Source: an uncultured Aquimarina sp. (GTDB lineage: Bacteria > Bacteroidota > Bacteroidia > Flavobacteriales > Flavobacteriaceae). From it: DNA of 64,000 nucleotides. Position numbers and translations under genes: made by a program. This document shows, piece by piece, positions 34,708-44,109 of the stretch (the stretch's first letter is position 1; each line of letters opens with the position of its first letter). A model generated the notes under the pieces. That model saw nothing but the letters and a program-made list of their open reading frames with translations. It made no database searches and was not told the origin of the DNA. The stretch lies in NCBI RefSeq assembly GCF_947496855.1, contig NZ_CANMED010000003.1:310001-374000 (forward strand), in the 5' to 3' direction.

Positions 34708-36798
34708 ATGCTAAAAAAACTACCATGTTTATTCCCATTCTTCATTCTACTCTCCGTAGTATGCTCTTGCTCAAAAACCTTAGTATTAAGTGATTTAGAA
34801 AAAAAATTCCTGAAAAAAAATGATAGTATTACAGTCGCTATCTATCCGTATTACCCGCCTTATCAATTCATTAATGAGCAGAATGAAGCTGATGGTGTTT
34901 TTATAGAATATCTCGAAATTATTGAGAAGAAAATAAATTATAAATTCAAAAGAAAACAATATAAAGATTGGCCAAAACTAATTCAGGATGTAAAAGAAAA
35001 CAAAATCAATCTAATTCTAGAAATTCAAAAAACAGAAAATAGAAAATCTTACTTAAAATTTCAACCTCCTCTTTTTGAATCTCAACAAGTTATTGTTACG
35101 CGAAAAGATGTTACGTTTGGAAATAACATAAAAAATCTACACGATAAAACGATTGTTCTACCTAAAAACTACGGAATAACCGAAACCTTGAATTCCAAGT
35201 ACCCTGATTTTACTATTGTAACTCGCAAAGATGAACTAGAATGTTTAGTAAAATTAAATTCGGGTGAATACGATGCATACATAGGACCAAGAGCTGTCGC
35301 TAATTATTTTATTAGGTCGAAAAAATTGGACAATTTAAAAATAAATTCAGATACTAATTTTAATTACGAACCTAGTATCGCTATTAATAAAAATGATGCT
35401 ATTCTAGATGATATTATTTCAAAAGTCCTTACTAGTATAACTCGAGAAGAGAAGGAATCTATTATTAACAATTGGCTTTATCAAAATGTAACTCCGTTCT
35501 ATCAAACCTCAAAATTTTGGATAATAATATCTTTAATTTCAATATTTGCATTCTTATTGGGTGCATTTCTAAACTATTATCTGAAATTCAAGATAAGGCA
35601 GAAAACGGAGGAATTAATCATTGCTAAGGATATTGCAGAAGAAAGCAATCGATTAAAAACAAATTTCATTAACAACATACCTCAAGAAATTAGAACTCCA
35701 ATGAACGGAATCATTGGACTATCTGAGTTTTTAAATGAAGAAAACTTAAGTCAAGAAGAAAGAAAAAAATACACTCAAATGATTATTGGGAATAGCAAAG
35801 AACTGTTGTCAATAATCGATAATATTTTGGAAATTTCTCAATTACAAACAAAGAGATTTACACTACGATTGGTAGAAGTAAATCTTCAGGATGTCTTCCA
35901 AACATTAGCTTCAAATTATAAAGTTAAAGCAGAAGAAAAAGGCATCAAATTCTACATTGAGAATAATTTGAAAAATTCTGAGAACATGGTATTCATGGAT
36001 CGTACCAAACTAAATAAAATTTTAAATGCTATTGTTGATAATGCAGTAAAATATACAAGTAATGGCTCTGTAACCATTTCCTGTATAGTAAAATATGATT
36101 TTTTACATATTTCTATAGAAGATACAGGGATCGGTATTAGCGAAAAAAACAAGGATAAAATACAAGAAAGTTTAGCTTCTAATACAAAAAACACAGTCGG
36201 AGAATACAACGGAATTGGTTTAGGATTAACCATTGCAAAAAAAAATGCTGATTTTATTGGATGTCAAATATCAGTGCTTAGCGATAAAAATAAGGGTACT
36301 ACATTTATCCTAAAAGTACCATACAATACTGTATCTAAAAACAAAACAGATAAGGTTATTAGCCAAGACAAACAACTTTCAAAGACTGAGAAACACATCA
36401 TATTAATAGCTGAAGATGGAGAAACTAATTTCTTATTTCTAAAAACTATTCTCACAAAGATGAATGAATATGATTTTACTATTTATAGAGCAAAAAATGG
36501 TCAGGAAGCAGTAACAATTTGTCAAGAAAACAATAATATTGATCTGGTTCTTATGGATATCAAAATGCCAATTATGGATGGATATGACGCCACTTCTTAT
36601 ATCAAAAAAATCAGACCCAATTTACCAGTCATAGCTCAAACAGCATATTCTATAGAAGAAGATGTGCAAAAAGCATTGGATGCTGGATGTGATGATTTTG
36701 TTTCCAAACCTGTAGATAGAAAAGTACTTAAACCAATGCTAAATAAATATTTTCCAATTTTAAAAAGAAATAAAAATAAGATCACCAACTCAAAATAA
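34708..36798 (+). CDS. Hybrid sensor kinase with periplasmic solute-binding domain; phosphoacceptor His replaced by Gln
   Basis: This 696-residue protein has a lipobox-like CSCSK near residue 21. Residues about 40-250 are a solute-binding family 3 domain (VAIYPYYPPYQFIN). One transmembrane helix lies at about 270-290, then a HisKA dimerisation helix, an HATPase domain (NAIVDNAVKYTSNG, DTGIGI, GIGLGLTIAKK) and a C-terminal receiver (LIAEDGE, LVLMDIKMPIMDG, SKPV). The H-box reads NNIPQEIRTPMNG, so residue 326 is Gln (codon CAA, 35683-35685) where autophosphorylation needs His. The kinase may act only as a partner of the adjacent paralogue. It starts 137 bases after pirin. Confidence 0.9.
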   Translation: MLKKLPCLFPFFILLSVVCSCSKTLVLSDLEKKFLKKNDSITVAIYPYYPPYQFINEQNEADGVFIEYLEIIEKKINYKFKRKQYKDWPKLIQDVKENKINLILEIQKTENRKSYLKFQPPLFESQQVIVTRKDVTFGNNIKNLHDKTIVLPKNYGITETLNSKYPDFTIVTRKDELECLVKLNSGEYDAYIGPRAVANYFIRSKKLDNLKINSDTNFNYEPSIAINKNDAILDDIISKVLTSITREEKESIINNWLYQNVTPFYQTSKFWIIISLISIFAFLLGAFLNYYLKFKIRQKTEELIIAKDIAEESNRLKTNFINNIPQEIRTPMNGIIGLSEFLNEENLSQEERKKYTQMIIGNSKELLSIIDNILEISQLQTKRFTLRLVEVNLQDVFQTLASNYKVKAEEKGIKFYIENNLKNSENMVFMDRTKLNKILNAIVDNAVKYTSNGSVTISCIVKYDFLHISIEDTGIGISEKNKDKIQESLASNTKNTVGEYNGIGLGLTIAKKNADFIGCQISVLSDKNKGTTFILKVPYNTVSKNKTDKVISQDKQLSKTEKHIILIAEDGETNFLFLKTILTKMNEYDFTIYRAKNGQEAVTICQENNNIDLVLMDIKMPIMDGYDATSYIKKIRPNLPVIAQTAYSIEEDVQKALDAGCDDFVSKPVDRKVLKPMLNKYFPILKRNKNKITNSK

Positions 36799-36801
36799 CA
36801 T

Positions 36802-38862
36802 ATGCAAAACAAGATAACATATACTTTTCTTTTCATATGTCTGATTATTGGAATATCATCCTGTTCGAATAGTGATATTCTCAATAAAACCGAGAAAAAC
36901 TGGCTACTGCAGCAAGATGCTATAAATGTTGCTGTATATCCGTATTATCCTCCATACCAGTTTATAAATAAAAAAGATAGTATCGATGGTATTTTAGTGG
37001 ATCATTTTAGTTCTATTGAAAATAAAATTAATTATAAATTTCAAAAAAAATATTACACAAGTTGGATCAAATTACTGGAAGATGTTAAAACTAAAAAAAT
37101 TGATATCGTACTGGAAATGCAGGAAACAGAAGGAAGACAAAAGTATCTTAATTTTTACACGAAGTTTTTTGAAACCCCTTTTGTTTTAGTTGCTAGAAAA
37201 GAAGTTGATAGTGCATTAAAGTTTAAAGATTTTCAAAAGAAAAAAATTGCGGTACCTACAGGGTATTCTATAGATGACTATCTAAAAGAAAATTATCCTA
37301 AGTTAAATATAAAAAACTACCCTGATGATATTACTTGTTTACTCAGTGTTCAATCGGGAGAATCTAATGCATATATTGGAGGAAAAGCACTAGTAAATTA
37401 CCTAATAAAATCAGAAGGCCTTGACGATTTAAAAGTTATAGCAGAAATAAATCATAGTTATATCCCAAGCATTGCGGTCCATAAAGAAAATAAAACGCTT
37501 AATAATATCATTGCTAAAGCGACTCGCAATATCTCTAACAAAGAGAAACAAACTATCCTCGATAATTGGCTATTCATTACTGTAAAGCCTTTTTATAAAA
37601 AGCCTAAATTCTGGATTATCTCATCGATTATTTTTTTCACGGCTTTAGCTAGTATTATTCTTGTACACTTCTATTTAAAATTCATCATCAAACAAAAAAC
37701 TAAAGAGCTTCAAATTGCAAAGGATAATGCAGAAGAAAGCAACAGAATAAAAACCAATTTCATTCAGAATATATCTCACGAAATCAGAACTCCGATGAAC
37801 GGAATTATGGGGTTTTCAGAATTACTAAAATCAGATTCCCTAACACCTGAAGAAAGAAAGGAATATACCGAAATTATTATTGATAGTGGTAAAGACTTAA
37901 TTACCTCAGTAGATGACATCTTAGAAATTTCTTTACTCGAAACCAAACAAAGTAAATTACGATTTACAGAAACCAATTTAAAAGAACTTCTACTGAAATT
38001 AATCTCTGAATACGCTCATAAAGCAAAAGAGAAAAATCTTATCATACATTTAGAAAATGAAATCCCAGAAGAAAAAAATTTAATCATTACCGATAAATCA
38101 AAGCTCTATAAAACACTCAATAGTCTAATCGATAATGGTATAAAATTTACTAATACGGGCTCAATAACAATCTTTTCTTATCTTGTAGAAGATTCTATAG
38201 AAATATCTATTAAAGATACAGGAATCGGAATTAAACAAAAGGATCGAGATATCATTTTTAAGAGCTTCTCTCAATCAGAAAAAGAGATTTCTAAAAATTT
38301 TGGAGGCCTTGGTTTAGGTCTGGCAATTGCTAAACAATACACAGATTTAATCGGAGGAAAAATTTCTTTTGTTAGTAAAGAAAATGAAGGTAGTGCCTTC
38401 TTATTAAAAATTCCTTATACCCCAATGCAAAATAACAGAGAACTGTCTACAAATAAAGAAGGGAATCCCATACCAGAAAAACATGTGGTGCTCATAGCAG
38501 AAGATGGAGAAATAAACTTCTTATTTTTAAAAACTGTGTTAACCAAAATGATCGACTTCGAGTTTGTTATTTATCGTGCTAAGAATGGTAAAGAAGCTGT
38601 TGAAATATGTGAAGACAGTGACAAAATCGATTTGGTATTAATGGATATCAAAATGCCGATTATGGATGGGTATGATGCAACAAAGCGTATCAAAAAAATA
38701 CGCCCGAATTTACCTGTGGTTGCACAAACGGCATATTCTACAGAAGAGGATATAGAAAGAGCTTTGGCAGCTGGATGTGATGATTTTGTTGCTAAACCAG
38801 TGGATCGAAAAATATTACGACCTATCTTAGATAAATATATTTCTCTTTTTAGAAATGAATAA
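36802..38862 (+). CDS. Hybrid sensor kinase with periplasmic solute-binding domain, intact H-box
   Basis: This 686-residue protein is a close paralogue of the upstream gene: a lipobox-like SSCSN, solute-binding domain (VAVYPYYPPYQFIN), one transmembrane helix, HisKA, HATPase and receiver in the same order and spacing. Here the H-box is NISHEIRTPMNG with His326 intact, and the N, G1 and G2 boxes (SLIDNGIKFTNTG, DTGIGI, GGLGLGLAIAKQ) are canonical. The receiver has LVLMDIKMPIMDG and AKPV. It starts 3 bases after the upstream stop and is followed after 8 bases by a DUF1853 gene. It senses an unknown small molecule. No cognate regulator gene is adjacent. Confidence 0.92.
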   Translation: MQNKITYTFLFICLIIGISSCSNSDILNKTEKNWLLQQDAINVAVYPYYPPYQFINKKDSIDGILVDHFSSIENKINYKFQKKYYTSWIKLLEDVKTKKIDIVLEMQETEGRQKYLNFYTKFFETPFVLVARKEVDSALKFKDFQKKKIAVPTGYSIDDYLKENYPKLNIKNYPDDITCLLSVQSGESNAYIGGKALVNYLIKSEGLDDLKVIAEINHSYIPSIAVHKENKTLNNIIAKATRNISNKEKQTILDNWLFITVKPFYKKPKFWIISSIIFFTALASIILVHFYLKFIIKQKTKELQIAKDNAEESNRIKTNFIQNISHEIRTPMNGIMGFSELLKSDSLTPEERKEYTEIIIDSGKDLITSVDDILEISLLETKQSKLRFTETNLKELLLKLISEYAHKAKEKNLIIHLENEIPEEKNLIITDKSKLYKTLNSLIDNGIKFTNTGSITIFSYLVEDSIEISIKDTGIGIKQKDRDIIFKSFSQSEKEISKNFGGLGLGLAIAKQYTDLIGGKISFVSKENEGSAFLLKIPYTPMQNNRELSTNKEGNPIPEKHVVLIAEDGEINFLFLKTVLTKMIDFEFVIYRAKNGKEAVEICEDSDKIDLVLMDIKMPIMDGYDATKRIKKIRPNLPVVAQTAYSTEEDIERALAAGCDDFVAKPVDRKILRPILDKYISLFRNE

Positions 38863-38870
38863 TAACTCTA

Positions 38871-39692
38871 ATGTCTATTAAACAACAATATGCTGGCTTT
38901 TTAGACAGCAAGTTATTATGGGAAAATGCTTCTCTTTTTGAGCTAGCACAATTTGATTTAGAGATTTCTGATGATTTTATACCTAATGAGCTGCCCATTG
39001 AAATCCCAGAAAATGAAGTCTTAGGAAAAAGGATTGAACATTTTTTTGAATACTTCATTAACAACAGTAAAAACAATAGGCTCATCCTAAAAAATCTTCA
39101 AATATTTAAGGATAAAATAACCATTGGCGAATTAGATTTTTTGATAGAAGACCGACAGCGAAAACAAGTTCTGCATATAGAATTCATTTATAAGTTTTAT
39201 CTCTATGATCCTAAAAAAAGTCAAATAGCACTAGAAAGGTGGATTGGTCCTAATCGTAATGACAGTTTATTAGACAAAATAACCAAGTTAAAAGAAAAAC
39301 AGTTACCACTGCTCTATCGTTCTGAAACTATTACTACATTACAAAAATTAGATATCCAGCCTAATGATATCATACAAAAAGTCTGTTTCTTTGGAAACTT
39401 ATTCGTTCCATTATCACATCAAAACAAGAAATTTTCTCATCTTAATAATGATTGCATTGTGGGATATTGGATTCACTCAGAAGAATTCACAAAAGAAGAA
39501 TACGGGTCTTACCTCTATTATATCCCCCAGAAAAAGGACTGGATAACAGATCCCAAATACAATGAAATCTGGCATCCATTTTCATCTATATCTGATCAGT
39601 TAAATACTCAACTTATCAAAAAAAAATCTCCATTACTGTGGATAAAAAGTAATGAAGATTCTTTTTCTAAATGTTTTATTGTATGGTGGTGA
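38871..39692 (+). CDS. DUF1853-family protein, PD-(D/E)XK nuclease-like
   Basis: This 273-residue protein matches DUF1853: IPENEVLGKRIEHFFEYFI, then LQIFKDKITIGELDFLIED followed by HIEFIYKFYLY. The pattern GELD...HIEFxxKF is a PD-(D/E)XK-type catalytic arrangement. It ends WIKSNEDSFSKCFIVWW. Family function is unknown. It starts 8 bases after the intact sensor kinase, so it is likely in the same transcript, although the link in function is not obvious. Confidence 0.85.
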   Translation: MSIKQQYAGFLDSKLLWENASLFELAQFDLEISDDFIPNELPIEIPENEVLGKRIEHFFEYFINNSKNNRLILKNLQIFKDKITIGELDFLIEDRQRKQVLHIEFIYKFYLYDPKKSQIALERWIGPNRNDSLLDKITKLKEKQLPLLYRSETITTLQKLDIQPNDIIQKVCFFGNLFVPLSHQNKKFSHLNNDCIVGYWIHSEEFTKEEYGSYLYYIPQKKDWITDPKYNEIWHPFSSISDQLNTQLIKKKSPLLWIKSNEDSFSKCFIVWW

Positions 39693-39766
39693 TTTTTAGT
39701 TGATAGAAAAGGGTCAATTATTTAGTTAAACCATATTCCAATCAACAGAAATCTATCAACAATCTA

Positions 39767-41230
39767 CTATAAATCACTAATATAACTACCATATAAATCT
39801 TTAAATCTAAATCCTTCAGACAATTTATATTTGCTTAGTTTTTTATGCTCTACTAATCCCCATAACAAAAATTCTTTCATAAAATAGCTATCTTTTTTAT
39901 CTATATCTTGCTGATAGTTTTTAATAAGATCATTTAACGGTTTAATTTCATCCAGCTTTTTTCTGTATGCTGCTTCAGGAATTTCATCTAAAAGTTCAAA
40001 ACCACTTTGTTCGAAAAACCAATCAATCAATTCTTGATAAGGACTCTGCTCACTTTCTTTTTCCAATCTCTCGATTTTAGGGAAATATTCAGGAAATAAT
40101 GTTTTGATAGAATCCGAAATCAAATTATGCGCTACAGATGCTGCTCCTTCTTGTTCTCCTTCATATACAAGCTCTACTTTACCAGTAATTGCAGGAACAA
40201 TACCCATAAAATCACTCAGCCTTAATAGCGTTTGTTCGTCTCCAGATTTTAATGCTCTATATTCTGCTGTACTTAATAAATTTTCATAAGCAGTAATACT
40301 CATTCTGGCACTTACACCACTTTTAGAATCCACAAACTCACTTTCTCTAGCCTGAAAACTAATCTGTTCCAATAAATCCTTAGCTAAATCCGGTACGTGA
40401 ACCAAGTTACTTTGCCTAGAATCTAATTGTGCCTCTTGCTGCGTAATAGTTTTAGCAATTTCTATAGTTTCTGGATAATGTGTAAGGATCTGAGAACCAA
40501 TTCTATCTTTTAGCGGTGTAACAATACTACCTCTATTCGTATAATCTTCTGGATTAGCAGTAAATACGAATTGCATGTCTAACGGTAAACGAAGCTTAAA
40601 TCCTCTTATCTGAATATCACCTTCTTGTAATATATTAAACAATGCTACCTGAATACGTGCTTGTAAATCAGGCAATTCATTAATTACAAAAATACAGCGG
40701 TTAGCTCTCGGAATCATTCCAAAATGAATTACTCGATCATCTGCATAACTTAGTTTTAGATTTGCCGCTTTAATCGGATCTACATCCCCGATAATATCGG
40801 CAACAGTTACATCTGGTGTTGCTAATTTTTCAGCAAAACGATCATTTCTATGTATCCAACTTATTGGGGTTTCATCACCCTTTTCTTTAATTAAATTAGT
40901 AGCATATCTGGATATAGGATGATATGGATCATCATTAATCTCTGATCCTTCGATAATAGGAATCCATTCATCTAGTAAATTGATCATCTGTCTGGCCAAA
41001 CGGGTTTTTGCCTGCCCCCTTAATCCCAGTAAGTTAATATTATGTCGTGATAAAATTGCTCGTTCCAATTCTGGAATTACAGTATTTTCATATCCATGGA
41101 TCCCTGTAAAAGTAGGTTCTTTATTACTAATCTTAGTTCTTAAATTATCTCTAAGTTCATCTTTTATGCTTTTACTTTTATATCCAGATTCCTTTAATTG
41201 TCCAAATGTCTTTATTGTATTTGTATTCAT
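39767..41230 (-). CDS. MoxR/ChlI-type AAA ATPase
   Basis: This 487-residue cytosolic ATPase is of the magnesium-chelatase subunit I/MoxR group. The P-loop reads LLGLRGQAKTRLAR, with Ala where the canonical GKT Gly stands, and Walker B reads CIFVINELPDL, with Asn for the usual Asp before Glu. Sensor-type phrases FVFTANPEDYTNRG and LKDRIGSQ follow. MoxR-type ATPases work with VWA proteins as chaperones or metal-insertion machines. It lies 38 bases after the VWA gene on the same strand, so the two form one unit. Confidence 0.88.
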   Translation of the reverse strand: MNTNTIKTFGQLKESGYKSKSIKDELRDNLRTKISNKEPTFTGIHGYENTVIPELERAILSRHNINLLGLRGQAKTRLARQMINLLDEWIPIIEGSEINDDPYHPISRYATNLIKEKGDETPISWIHRNDRFAEKLATPDVTVADIIGDVDPIKAANLKLSYADDRVIHFGMIPRANRCIFVINELPDLQARIQVALFNILQEGDIQIRGFKLRLPLDMQFVFTANPEDYTNRGSIVTPLKDRIGSQILTHYPETIEIAKTITQQEAQLDSRQSNLVHVPDLAKDLLEQISFQARESEFVDSKSGVSARMSITAYENLLSTAEYRALKSGDEQTLLRLSDFMGIVPAITGKVELVYEGEQEGAASVAHNLISDSIKTLFPEYFPKIERLEKESEQSPYQELIDWFFEQSGFELLDEIPEAAYRKKLDEIKPLNDLIKNYQQDIDKKDSYFMKEFLLWGLVEHKKLSKYKLSEGFRFKDLYGSYISDL

Positions 41231-41268
41231 ATTTTCTTTTAAGCAAAATTCTAAATTTGTACTATTTT

Positions 41269-42402
41269 TTATCCTTTAATTCTTTTTTTTCTATTGGTCT
41301 CGTAATCTTCAAAAATCATTTCACCTAATCCTTTTAAGCCTGTATAAAAAGCTTTACCCTGATTGGCCTGCGTAAATTCTCTTACAAACTGCATCAGGTA
41401 TGGATCTTGCGCAATCATAAAAGTTGTAATCGGTATATGTAATTTTCTGGCTTGTTGCGCCATCATATAACACTTGTTTACAATTTGGGTATCTAAGCCA
41501 TTACTGTTTTTATAGTATTGTCCATCCGGCATTCTCAAACAGCTTGGCTTACCATCCGTAATCATAAAAATTTGTTTATTGGTATTACGTTTTCTTCTTA
41601 GCATATCCATGGCTAACTGCAATCCTGCAACTGTATTGGTATGATATGGTCCCACTTGTAGATATGGTAAATCTTTGATCGCTATTGGCCAAGCGTCGTT
41701 ACCAAAGACAAGAATATCCAATGTATCTTTAGGATATCTTGTCGTGATAAGTTCTGCAAGTGCCATAGCCACTTTCTTAGCTGGAGTGATACGATCCTCT
41801 CCATATAAAATCATGCTATGACTAATATCAATCATCAATACAGTACTCATCTGGGCTTTAAACTGCGTTTCCTCTACTACAAGATCATCTTCTGTAAGAT
41901 TTAGCTCTCCTATTCCGTGATTGATTTGAGCATTTTTCAAACTTTCAGTTATAGATATTCGTTCTAATGCATCACCATACTGATAGTTTCTATATTCGCC
42001 TGCATGCTCGTCGCCTCTTCCTGTATATTTGGTTCTATGATTTCCGGATCCACTGCGCTTTAGGTTCCCGAAAATTTGATCCAATGCTCTTTGTCTGATC
42101 GCGCGTTCAGTTTTAGAAGTTATAGACATACCTCCTTTTCCATCAGGTTTAATTTCCTCACGGATGTATCCTTTTTTCTTAAGGTCCTCAATGAAATCTT
42201 CCATCGTGTAATCTTCACTGGTAAGTTCATATTCTTTATCCAGTTCTTTTAACCAATCCAAAGCTTCATCCAGATCACCCGAAGTATGGGTGATGATCTC
42301 TTGAAAAATATCAAAAAGTTTATCAAATGGAGATTGTTCTGGAGCTTCATAATGCTTAAAAGCAAATCCTGTTTTAAAAATTTCCTTTTTCTCTTTCATC
42401 AT
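41269..42402 (-). CDS. VWA-domain protein, partner of the AAA ATPase
   Basis: In this 377-residue protein the N-terminal third is helical (DEALDWLKELDKEYELTSED). Residues about 190-370 are a von Willebrand factor A domain with the MIDAS motif VLMIDISHSMILYG, a later ITDGKPS, and TFMIAQDP. There is no signal peptide or membrane helix, so it is a cytosolic partner of the AAA ATPase. VWA/MoxR pairs assemble or activate target complexes. The first Met of the doublet MMKEKK is taken as the start. Confidence 0.88.
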   Translation of the reverse strand: MMKEKKEIFKTGFAFKHYEAPEQSPFDKLFDIFQEIITHTSGDLDEALDWLKELDKEYELTSEDYTMEDFIEDLKKKGYIREEIKPDGKGGMSITSKTERAIRQRALDQIFGNLKRSGSGNHRTKYTGRGDEHAGEYRNYQYGDALERISITESLKNAQINHGIGELNLTEDDLVVEETQFKAQMSTVLMIDISHSMILYGEDRITPAKKVAMALAELITTRYPKDTLDILVFGNDAWPIAIKDLPYLQVGPYHTNTVAGLQLAMDMLRRKRNTNKQIFMITDGKPSCLRMPDGQYYKNSNGLDTQIVNKCYMMAQQARKLHIPITTFMIAQDPYLMQFVREFTQANQGKAFYTGLKGLGEMIFEDYETNRKKRIKG

Positions 42403-42618
42403 ATAAATTTAACACATTTTACAAAAGATATCGCTCGAACTGGAAGGTAATCACATAGAATTAACAAATGTTTTGGAGAATTGGCCTCAGATAACAACTC
42501 TTTATGATCTCCCTTTATAAACTCTCCACAATTCTTATCTTTGGGAAGTCAGTTCTATTTTTTGTATCTATATACTAAAAACTACAGACATCAAATAACA
42601 AAACACCTTAATTGGCTT

Positions 42619-44085
42619 ATGAAAAATATATATTTATCATTACTAGTAGCGTTACCATTCATCAATTTTGCACAAGATGATATCGAAAAAGTAACATCCA
42701 CAGTTTCTAAAAGTGAAATTGAGGGTCATATTTATTTTTTAGCATCAGATGAACTAAAAGGACGACAGACTGGTACTCCCGAAAATAAAATAGCCGCTCA
42801 ATACCTGGCTAATATGCTCCGTGGATATGGCGCCCAACCCGTAACAGAAAATAAAAACTATTTTCAGAAAGTTACGCTAAATACTACTTCTTCATTCGAA
42901 AGTGCATCACTAAACATCGGAGATTTTACAACTTCTAAAATAGTAACACTAAAAAAAGCAAATACATCCTTTTCAGGATCATTAGTATTTGCCAATTATG
43001 GTTTAGCTGAAGATTACAACAATTTAAATGTAAAAGGAAAAATAGTAGTTACATATTCCGGAACAAAAGATAATAACAATCTTAGATTTGCCTTTTCTAA
43101 GATGCAGGAAAAAATCACATTAGCCAAAGAAAAAGGTGCTGTAGGAATTATAGAAGTTAATAGTATAGATGATAAAACCTGGTCACAATTAGATCATAGT
43201 TTTAATGGAGAAAAAATGAGTGTTTCTGAAGAAAAAGAGCCTAACAACTTCACTTATTTATGGATCAACGATCAGAAAGAAGAGATCAGTAAGTTTTTTG
43301 AAAATAAAAATGAGATTAACGCCACAGTAGAAGTTCAAGGTATTAAAAAAAGTACCGTTGTATCCCAAAATGTAGTCGGAATGGTGGAAGGTACAGATCC
43401 TAAACTAAAGAATGAATTTGTCATTTATTCTGCTCATTATGATCACGTAGGTATCGGAAAAGCTGTTGATAATGATTCTATTTATAATGGTGCAAGAGAT
43501 AATGCTGTGGGAACTGTAACCGTATTATCTGCGGCACAAAATATGGCTAAATATCCAACAAAAAGATCTGCATTATTTATTCTATTTACTGGAGAGGAAA
43601 AAGGCTTATTAGGTAGTAAATGGTATGTAAATCACCCCATGATTCCTTTACATCAAATGGTATATTGCTTTAACAGTGATAATGGAGGGTATAACGATAC
43701 CAGCATTGCCACAATAGTTGGTTTAGAAAGAACAACAGCATCAGATGATATAAAGAAAGCTGCAACTCCTTTTGGTTTAAAAGCTATTGATGATCCAGCT
43801 CCAGAACAAGGTTTATTTGATAGATCCGACAATGTACATTTTGCTGCTAAAGGAATTCCTGCACCAACGTTTAGTATGGGTTTTACAGCTTTTGATGAAG
43901 AAATAACCAAATACTATCACCAGGTTACCGATAATCCCGATACGTTAGATTATGATTATTTATTAAAATTCTTTCAATCCTATGTATTGGCTTGTAGAAA
44001 CATTGCTAACAATCCTGAAACTCCTTTTTGGGTTGAAGGTGATAAGTATTATGAAGCTGGTAAAAAATTATATAATAAAAAGTAG
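42619..44085 (+). CDS. Secreted M28-family peptidase with PA insert domain
   Basis: The 488-residue product starts at the ATG 42619. An upstream in-frame TTG at 42541 would add 26 residues in front of the signal peptide and is rejected. The signal peptide ends near NFAQ. The metal site is complete: YSAHYDHVG, NGARDNAVGT, FTGEEKGLLGS, NSDNGG and the late YYHQVTDNPDT His. A PA-type insert lies at about residues 120-230. It is an aminopeptidase in the periplasm or outside the cell. It is 24 bases upstream of the serine hydrolase gene. Confidence 0.88.
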   Translation: MKNIYLSLLVALPFINFAQDDIEKVTSTVSKSEIEGHIYFLASDELKGRQTGTPENKIAAQYLANMLRGYGAQPVTENKNYFQKVTLNTTSSFESASLNIGDFTTSKIVTLKKANTSFSGSLVFANYGLAEDYNNLNVKGKIVVTYSGTKDNNNLRFAFSKMQEKITLAKEKGAVGIIEVNSIDDKTWSQLDHSFNGEKMSVSEEKEPNNFTYLWINDQKEEISKFFENKNEINATVEVQGIKKSTVVSQNVVGMVEGTDPKLKNEFVIYSAHYDHVGIGKAVDNDSIYNGARDNAVGTVTVLSAAQNMAKYPTKRSALFILFTGEEKGLLGSKWYVNHPMIPLHQMVYCFNSDNGGYNDTSIATIVGLERTTASDDIKKAATPFGLKAIDDPAPEQGLFDRSDNVHFAAKGIPAPTFSMGFTAFDEEITKYYHQVTDNPDTLDYDYLLKFFQSYVLACRNIANNPETPFWVEGDKYYEAGKKLYNKK

Positions 44086-44109
44086 ATTATCATTTAAATT
44101 TTAACTTAT

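Noticed and set aside
39699..39760. Inverted repeat GTTGATAGA/TCTATCAAC between convergent genes as a terminator
   Set aside because: The arms are 9 bases but the loop is over 40 bases and there is no clear T-tract on either strand, so a terminator is unlikely.
42541..42618. Upstream extension of the M28/PA peptidase from a TTG
   Set aside because: It would put 26 non-conserved residues before a normal signal peptide; ATG 42619 is preferred.
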